From: an uncultured Peptococcaceae bacterium
GTDB taxonomy: Bacteria > Bacillota > Dehalobacteriia > UBA4068
Assembly (NCBI GenBank): GCA_947307285.1
Contig: CAMZIS010000026.1
Coordinates: forward strand, 1 to 10,068
Length of the DNA: 10,068 bases
Reading direction: 5' to 3'
This document shows, piece after piece, positions 5,870 to 10,068 of the stretch. The notes below the pieces were generated by a model. That model saw only the letters and a program-made list of their open reading frames with translations, did not search any database and was not told the origin of the DNA. Position 1 is the stretch's first letter. Every line of letters begins with the position of its first letter. The position numbers and the translations under genes were made by a program.

Positions 5870-6811
5870 ATGGAAAGAAACAATCCGCCTCTCTACATGC
5901 TGATCTTCCTGGGCGCCGTGGCCTGCTTCGCCATCAGCGGGGTCTTCGTCAAATACTCCCTGATGCCGGCCAGCTCCACCGCTTTTTGGCGGCAGCTGTT
6001 CTCCCTGGCTATGCTGCCCTTCGTCTTTAAGGAGATACGCGCTCTCAGCAAGCGGGACATCCTGACCATGCTGGCCGGCGGCGTGATCTTCGGCTTCAAC
6101 CTCATCATGTGGAACTACGGGCTGGTCCACACCACCCAGGCCAACTGCAACCTGCTGGCCAATATGCATATCTTCGCCACGGTGCCCCTGTCCCTGATCC
6201 TGTTCAAGGAAAAGATCCGCCGTCCCTTCATCATCGGCACCGTCATCGCCTTCGCGGGCCTGATCGCCCTGATCACGGGCAAGGCCGACCCCGGCGACGG
6301 CTCCCTCATCGGCGACATAGTGGCTTTCCTGTCTTCCCTGCTCTACGGCGCCTATTTGGTGGCCACCTACTCCGTGCGGGATCGCATGTCCGCCCTGTGC
6401 GCCATCGAGCTGGGCGCCATCGGCTCCCTGGTCACCATCTTCCCGGCCATGCTGATCGTCGACGGCTTTACCGCGCCCACCTCCTGGGCCGCTGTCTGGC
6501 CCATATTGCTGATCATGCTCTTCGGCCAGTTCGGCGGCATCGGCCTGACCAGCGTGGCCCTGGGACGCATCCAGGCCACCATGGCCTCCATCCTGGGCCT
6601 GACCCAGCCGGTCTTCGGCGCCGTTTTGGGCCTCATCCTGTTCCGGGAGGTGCTTACCTGGCAGGAGATCGCGGGCATCTTCATCATCACCCTGGGCGTC
6701 TATATCGCGCAGAAGAACAAGACCGCGCCGAAAAAGGCCGAGCAGGCCGCGGTCGAAACTGTGACGGAAGCCGCAGCGGAAGCAGCCATTCAGGCGGCAA
6801 ATACCAAATAG
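5870..6811 (+). CDS. EamA/DMT-family transporter (10-TM metabolite exporter type)
   Basis: A 313-residue inner-membrane protein of the drug/metabolite transporter superfamily, made of two EamA repeats of about five helices each (roughly residues 8-137 and 146-281). Family-like features are the first-helix FAISGVFVKY (20-29), the WNYGLVHTTQAN stretch (81-92) before the helix ending PLSLILFKEK (106-115), and its counterpart in repeat two, ASILGLTQPVFGAVLG with LFREVLTWQEIAG (239-269). Such proteins often export amino acids or related metabolites; the substrate cannot be assigned. The C-terminus carries a soluble, Lys then Ala/Glu-rich tail of about 32 residues (282-313). ATG 5870 is chosen because the predicted transcript starts near 5769 and translation begins just before helix 1; unusually, no Shine-Dalgarno precedes it. 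The FMN reductase gene follows after 60 nt without a terminator. Confidence 0.88.
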   Translation: MERNNPPLYMLIFLGAVACFAISGVFVKYSLMPASSTAFWRQLFSLAMLPFVFKEIRALSKRDILTMLAGGVIFGFNLIMWNYGLVHTTQANCNLLANMHIFATVPLSLILFKEKIRRPFIIGTVIAFAGLIALITGKADPGDGSLIGDIVAFLSSLLYGAYLVATYSVRDRMSALCAIELGAIGSLVTIFPAMLIVDGFTAPTSWAAVWPILLIMLFGQFGGIGLTSVALGRIQATMASILGLTQPVFGAVLGLILFREVLTWQEIAGIFIITLGVYIAQKNKTAPKKAEQAAVETVTEAAAEAAIQAANTK

Positions 6812-6871
6812 CGCGACAGAACACAGATAAATCACACCTGAATAACAAAGAATACCATAAGGAGGAACAAC

Positions 6872-7408
6872 ATGAAAGTCTTAGTCCTTACCGGCAGCCC
6901 CCATGCCAGCGGCACCACCGCCGCCCTGGCCGACGCTTTTTGCGAAGGAGCCAAGTCCGCCGGCCATCACGTGGAACGCTTCGATACCGGCCGCATGAAG
7001 ATCGGCCCCTGCCTGGGCTGCATGTCCTGCCGCAAGGAAGGCGGCAGCTGCGTCCGCCACGACGACATGGAAAAGATCCTGCCCGCCCTGGTGGAAGCCG
7101 ACGCGGTGGTCTTCGTCACCCCCATCTATTACTTCGGCATGACCGCCCAGCTCAAAGCCGTCATCGACCGTTTCTTCGCCGTCAACGGCCAGCTGCGTGA
7201 AAGCAACAAGAAAGCCTACATGATCAGCGTCTGCGGCGACGCCGAAGACTGGGTCATGGACGGTCTGCGCATCCATTTCACCAATATCTGCCGTTACCTG
7301 CACTGGGAAGAATGCGGCCGCCTGCTGGCCGAGGGCTTCTACGACGCTGACGGCATCAAGGCCACGGATTGGCCGGAAAAGGCCAAAGCCCTGGGCGCCT
7401 CTCTGTAA
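6872..7408 (+). CDS. Flavodoxin-fold NAD(P)H-dependent FMN reductase-like protein
   Basis: A 178-residue protein of the NADPH-dependent FMN reductase / iron-sulfur flavoprotein-like group. The phosphate-binding loop GSPHASGTT (8-16) follows the first beta strand, and TPIYYFGMTAQLKAVIDRF (83-101) is the typical second FMN-contact segment. Between them is a cysteine cluster, Cys47, Cys50, Cys53 and Cys60 (PCLGC-MSC-6-C). The compact cysteine spacing recalls iron-sulfur flavoproteins, but the residues could instead be redox-active thiols, and many relatives carry only part of the set. It is a cytosolic redox enzyme; substrate unknown. A near-perfect AAGGAGG (6859-6865) lies 6 nt before ATG 6872. 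No promoter or terminator is seen in the 60-nt gap after the EamA gene, so co-transcription is likely. A terminator follows. Confidence 0.85.
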   Translation: MKVLVLTGSPHASGTTAALADAFCEGAKSAGHHVERFDTGRMKIGPCLGCMSCRKEGGSCVRHDDMEKILPALVEADAVVFVTPIYYFGMTAQLKAVIDRFFAVNGQLRESNKKAYMISVCGDAEDWVMDGLRIHFTNICRYLHWEECGRLLAEGFYDADGIKATDWPEKAKALGASL

Positions 7409-7417
7409 TACACCAAT

Positions 7418-7452
7418 GCGGGAGTGGAGACTTTTCCGCTCCCGCTCGTTTT
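7418..7452 (+). terminator. Probable terminator of the EamA-reductase unit
   Basis: GCGGGAG (7418-7424) pairs with CTCCCGC (7439-7445). Four more inner pairs (one G-T) leave a 6-nt loop, and four T residues (7449-7452) follow after three bases. The T run is short, so some readthrough into the phosphate transporter gene is possible. Confidence 0.65.
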
Positions 7453-7454
7453 AA

Positions 7455-7469
7455 CCCGGCCATGCCGGG
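7455..7469. repeat. Second hairpin, CCCGGC-CAT-GCCGGG
   Basis: A perfect 6-bp inverted repeat with a 3-nt loop starts 2 nt after the T run of the previous terminator. No T run follows on the plus strand. It lies in the 102-nt gap before the phosphate transporter, where I find no clear promoter. Confidence 0.45.
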
Positions 7470-7510
7470 AACAATACCGCCGTGGTCTCACGGCAAAGAG
7501 GAACCCATTT

Positions 7511-9157
7511 ATGGAAATAGTATACGGCGTATTTTTGCTGCTGGGCGGGATCGCCTTGTTCCTGTTCGGCATCAGGTATATGTCAGACTCGCTGGAACTG
7601 GCCCTGGGCGGCCGGCTGCGCAAATTCCTGGCCGTGATGACCGGCAACGGTCTTAAAGCCGTGGGCACCGGCGCCGGCATCACCGCCCTCATCCAAAGTT
7701 CGGGCGCCACCTCCATTTTGGCGGTGGGCTTCGTCAACGCCGGTCTGATGACCCTGCGTCAGGCTCTTTACACCATGCTGGGCGCCAACATCGGCACCTG
7801 CATCACCGCCCAGATCATCGCCTTCAATATCCAGGATTTCGCCCCCTTCATCCTCTTTATCGGCTTTATCCTGACCATGATCAAGAAACGGTACACCCGG
7901 CAGATCGGCGCGGTGGTCATCGGCTTCGGCCTGCTGTTCATGGGCATCCGCACCATGGGACAGGCTGTGACCGGACTTAATCTGGACGTGATCATCGCCG
8001 CCTTTCTGGACCGTTTCTCCAGCCCCGTCGTGAGCCTGCTCTTCGGCGTCATCTTCACCGCTATCATCCAGTCTTCCTCCGCCTCCATCGGCATCCTGCA
8101 GGTACTGGCCCTGTCCTCCGCGGCGGCGGGCATCACCCTGGATTCCGTGCTTTACATGGTGCTGGGCATGAACATCGGCGCCTGCGCGCCCATCGTCCTG
8201 GCCTCTCTGTCCGGCGGCCGCAACAGCCGCTGCGCCGCCCTGTCCGACGTGATAGCCAAGGTCACCGGCGTACTGATCTTCTCCATCCTGATCAATATCT
8301 TCCCCGCCGTCATCGACGGGCTTAAGAGCATCTCTTCCCACGACATCGCCCGTCAGATCGCCAACCTGCACCTGCTGTTCAACCTGGTCTCCTTCGTGGT
8401 GGTCTATCCGCTGGTAAGGCCCATCTGCCGCCTGCTGGAACGGCTCTTCCCCGAGCCCGACGAAGACGACCCCACCGAGCAGCGCATGCGCTACATCTCC
8501 AACGAAACGCTGAACCTGCGTCCCGGCCTGGCCGTGACCCTGGCCAAGCGCGAGGTGGTGCGCATGGGCAACATCGCCTACGACAATCTGGCTCTGGCCA
8601 TCGACTGCACCCTGAAGGGAGACAGGACGAATTACGACCGGGTCATGGCGGTGGAAAAGACGCTGAACTTTCTCTCCCACGAGATCATCGGTTTCCTGGT
8701 GCGGCTGAACGGCAAGCCTTTGGGCGAGCAGGAATCCCAGACCGTCGGTATGATGTTCCACGTGGTCAGCGACATCGAGCGCATCGGCGACCACGCGGAG
8801 AACATCGTGGAATACGTGGACGTCATGCAGCGTGACGGTTCCTTCTTCAGCGAAAGCGGCCTGGAGGAGATGCAGGAGATGAGCTCCACCGTCCTGGCTG
8901 CCGTGGCTCTGGCGCTCGAGGTCTACGCCAAGGACGACTTCGACCGGCTGGAGGACGTGAACCAGCTGGAAGAGCGGGTGGACGAGCTCCAGGACATCCT
9001 GGGCGAGAACCATCTGGGACGGCTGAAAGCCGGCTACTGCAATTCCCGCAGCGGCGTCATCTTCAGCGACATGATCTCCGACCTGGAGCGCTGCTCCGAC
9101 CATGCCATGAACATAGCCCTGGCCATCAAGGGCGAGCCCACCGTCATCATCCGCTGA
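7511..9157 (+). CDS. Na/Pi-cotransporter family protein with PhoU-like C-terminal domain
   Basis: A 548-residue membrane protein of the NptA / type II Na+/phosphate symporter family. The transport part (about 1-310) has the two inverted repeats of the family, each with a QSS motif and a downstream Asn-Ile-Gly turn: QSSGATS (62-68) with GANIGT (91-96), and QSSSAS (187-192) with GMNIGAC (219-225). A cytosolic PhoU-like helical domain follows (about 335-548), with two repeats bearing DIERIGDHAENI (421-432) and DLERCSDHAMNI (524-535), the acidic metal-binding motif of PhoU. The architecture is common in Clostridia; the tail probably senses or gates phosphate flux. ATG 7511 follows AGAGGA (7497-7502) by 8 nt; the open frame extends upstream to a GTG at 7424, but that lies in the preceding terminator stem. 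No pho operon genes are adjacent, and I find no convincing promoter. Confidence 0.92.
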   Translation: MEIVYGVFLLLGGIALFLFGIRYMSDSLELALGGRLRKFLAVMTGNGLKAVGTGAGITALIQSSGATSILAVGFVNAGLMTLRQALYTMLGANIGTCITAQIIAFNIQDFAPFILFIGFILTMIKKRYTRQIGAVVIGFGLLFMGIRTMGQAVTGLNLDVIIAAFLDRFSSPVVSLLFGVIFTAIIQSSSASIGILQVLALSSAAAGITLDSVLYMVLGMNIGACAPIVLASLSGGRNSRCAALSDVIAKVTGVLIFSILINIFPAVIDGLKSISSHDIARQIANLHLLFNLVSFVVVYPLVRPICRLLERLFPEPDEDDPTEQRMRYISNETLNLRPGLAVTLAKREVVRMGNIAYDNLALAIDCTLKGDRTNYDRVMAVEKTLNFLSHEIIGFLVRLNGKPLGEQESQTVGMMFHVVSDIERIGDHAENIVEYVDVMQRDGSFFSESGLEEMQEMSSTVLAAVALALEVYAKDDFDRLEDVNQLEERVDELQDILGENHLGRLKAGYCNSRSGVIFSDMISDLERCSDHAMNIALAIKGEPTVIIR

Positions 9158-9185
9158 ACGCACGTTGCGTTAAAGCGCAGCATGT

Positions 9186-9218
9186 AAAAAAACACCCGGT
9201 CAAGACCGGGTGTTTTTT
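9186..9218. terminator. Strong bidirectional terminator
   Basis: An A run (9186-9192), the stem CACCCGGTC paired with GACCGGGTG around a central AA, and a T run (9213-9218) form a symmetric intrinsic terminator usable from both sides. It lies between the convergent phosphate transporter (stop 9157) and lipoprotein (stop 9246) genes. A small inverted repeat AACGCA-CGT-TGCGTT (9157-9171) overlaps the end of the transporter stop codon. Confidence 0.92.
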
Positions 9219-9245
9219 AGTGTGTTCGTGTTGCCTGAGCGACGA

Positions 9246-9683
9246 TTACCAGCCGGTGCCGAAAGCGTCGATGGTGTAGGTGCCGTCGCCGTTGTCCTTG
9301 ACTATGCCCAGGTTGGACTTGTTCCTGATCCACTGGCCGTCGATCTCGCCGGTAGCGGCGGTGAACTGGTTCAGGTCTTCCACGCCCTCGGCGATCTTCA
9401 TGTCGTAAGTGGCTTCGAACACGACGTCGCCTTCGTTCAGCTCATAGGTCTGCAGGGCTTCGTTGGCAGCGATCTCGTCAGCGGTGTAGACCTTGATCTC
9501 AGTGGGAGCGACTTCTTCCACCATGTCGGGGAAGGCGGCCTTGAGATACTGATCCAGAGCCTGGGTCACCACTTCTTCCGGGGTGGCGGCAGCCTCGTCT
9601 TCGGCGGGAGCAGCGTCCTGACCGCAGGCGGCCAGAGCGAACACCAATACCAGAGCCATCAGAGCGAACAATACTTTTTTCAT
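9246..9683 (-). CDS. Small lipoprotein of unknown function
   Basis: A 145-residue predicted lipoprotein. The signal peptide is MKK, a hydrophobic core to about residue 16 and a lipobox LAAC with Cys20 lipidated. An acidic Ala/Pro/Glu linker (21-36) leads to a mature domain of about 110 residues that begins with a helix-like segment (PEEVVTQALDQYLKAAF, 35-51) and ends in alternating polar/hydrophobic segments with DNGDGTYTIDAF (130-141), which suggest a small beta-rich fold. No catalytic motif is visible and I cannot name a family. The start is supported by a long GGAGGAGGAG (9697-9688) 4 nt upstream. It has its own promoter and a shared bidirectional terminator. It shares signal type and short motifs with the lipoprotein at 1-207. 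Confidence 0.85.
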   Translation of the reverse strand: MKKVLFALMALVLVFALAACGQDAAPAEDEAAATPEEVVTQALDQYLKAAFPDMVEEVAPTEIKVYTADEIAANEALQTYELNEGDVVFEATYDMKIAEGVEDLNQFTAATGEIDGQWIRNKSNLGIVKDNGDGTYTIDAFGTGW

Positions 9684-9737
9684 TTTTCTCCTCCTCCATG
9701 AATCAAAAGTAGACGCATGCTTTCGCGTACATATTGT

Positions 9738-9765
9738 ATGATAGCACTGTTGATTTATATGTCAA
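9738..9765 (-). promoter_or_regulatory. Promoter of the 9246-9683 lipoprotein
   Basis: On the minus strand a perfect TTGACA (9765-9760) is followed after 16 bp by TATCAT (9743-9738). The start near 9731 gives a leader of about 48 nt. It lies in the gap between the MntP-type gene and the lipoprotein, which are on the same strand, so the lipoprotein has its own transcription start. Confidence 0.6.
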
Positions 9766-9808
9766 GCACAATTTGCGGACGAAATCACCGTCTTTTCGGC
9801 TCTGTCCC

Positions 9809-10068
9809 TCAGCCCAAAATCCCCAGATGCTGCAGCAAAATCTTGACCCCCAGCAGGATGAGGATGAGGCCGCCGGCGAATTCCGCCTTGCCGCGGAAAC
9901 GGGCGCCGAACAGGTTGCCCAGCTTCACCCCGGCCGTGGAGATCACCAGGGTAACAACGCCGATAAGGGTCACGGCGGGCAGGACGCGCACGGACAGAAA
10001 AGCGAAGGTCAGGCCCACGGCCAGGGCGTCGATGCTGGTGGCCAGGGCCAGGGGCAGCATGGCGCGGA
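9809..10068 (-). CDS. mntP: MntP-type manganese efflux pump, C-terminal part (truncated by window edge)
   Basis: The reverse-strand frame is open from the window edge to the TGA at 9811-9809, about 86 codons. The segment LALATSIDALAVG is the hallmark of the second half-repeat of MntP, whose buried acidic residues in the membrane are needed for Mn2+ export. It is followed by two hydrophobic segments (SVRVLPAVTLIGVVTLVIS, then FAGGLILILLGVKILLQHLG) separated by the GVKLGNLFG loop. The full protein is usually about 185 residues, so roughly the first 100 are missing; the internal Met at 10060 is not the real start. MntP genes are often controlled by an Mn-sensing riboswitch (yybP-ykoY) or MntR, but the upstream region lies outside the window. 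No clear terminator follows the stop. Confidence 0.88.
   Translation of the reverse strand, partial: RAMLPLALATSIDALAVGLTFAFLSVRVLPAVTLIGVVTLVISTAGVKLGNLFGARFRGKAEFAGGLILILLGVKILLQHLGILG

Noticed and set aside
1..10068. Mobile elements, CRISPR arrays, tRNA or rRNA genes, defence islands
   Set aside because: I found no transposase or integrase motifs, terminal inverted repeats, regularly spaced direct repeats, or RNA-gene landmarks. Composition is uniform apart from short AT-rich promoter regions.

Overview
The window is GC-rich (roughly 60% by eye) bacterial DNA with compact genes, strong purine-rich Shine-Dalgarno sequences, AT-rich sigma-70/sigma-A type promoters, rho-independent terminators and two short lipoproteins. 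The gene set (Firmicutes-type nicotinate phosphoribosyltransferase, M18 aminopeptidase, HI0933/YhiN flavoprotein, Na/Pi cotransporter with a PhoU tail, MntP) fits a high-GC member of the Clostridia (Bacillota). That placement is inference; no rRNA or other taxonomic marker is present.

Layout, left to right. (1) Bases 1-207, minus strand: the 5' part of a small lipoprotein gene, cut by the window edge, with its promoter. (2) Bases 564-2033, plus: pncB, NAD salvage from nicotinate, with its own promoter and terminator. (3) Bases 2180-4785, plus: an M18 aminopeptidase followed 14 nt later by a HI0933/YhiN-type flavoprotein, an apparent two-gene operon under a near-consensus promoter. (4) A perfect palindromic terminator at about 4809-4839 serves both this operon and the convergent minus-strand gene 4854-5591, a stand-alone P-loop ATPase resembling COG3910. 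(5) A divergent intergenic region (5592-5869) carries promoters for both flanking genes and an unusual structured leader lacking a Shine-Dalgarno sequence. (6) Bases 5870-7408, plus: an EamA/DMT-family transporter and a cysteine-rich flavodoxin-fold NAD(P)H:FMN-type reductase, probably co-transcribed. (7) Bases 7511-9157, plus: a Na/Pi-cotransporter family protein with a C-terminal PhoU-like domain. (8) A strong bidirectional terminator (9186-9218) separates it from a convergent minus-strand lipoprotein gene (9246-9683). (9) Bases 9809-10068, minus: the C-terminal half of an MntP-type manganese exporter, cut by the window edge.

Functionally this is mostly housekeeping metabolism and transport: NAD salvage, peptide turnover, a redox flavoprotein, metabolite export, phosphate import and Mn efflux. 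I see no mobile element, CRISPR array, tRNA/rRNA or recognisable defence or biosynthetic cluster. I found no convincing new multi-gene system. The points most worth checking are the EamA leader, the possible relatedness of the two edge lipoproteins, the altered FAD-proximal motif in the YhiN-type protein, and the orphan ATPase.
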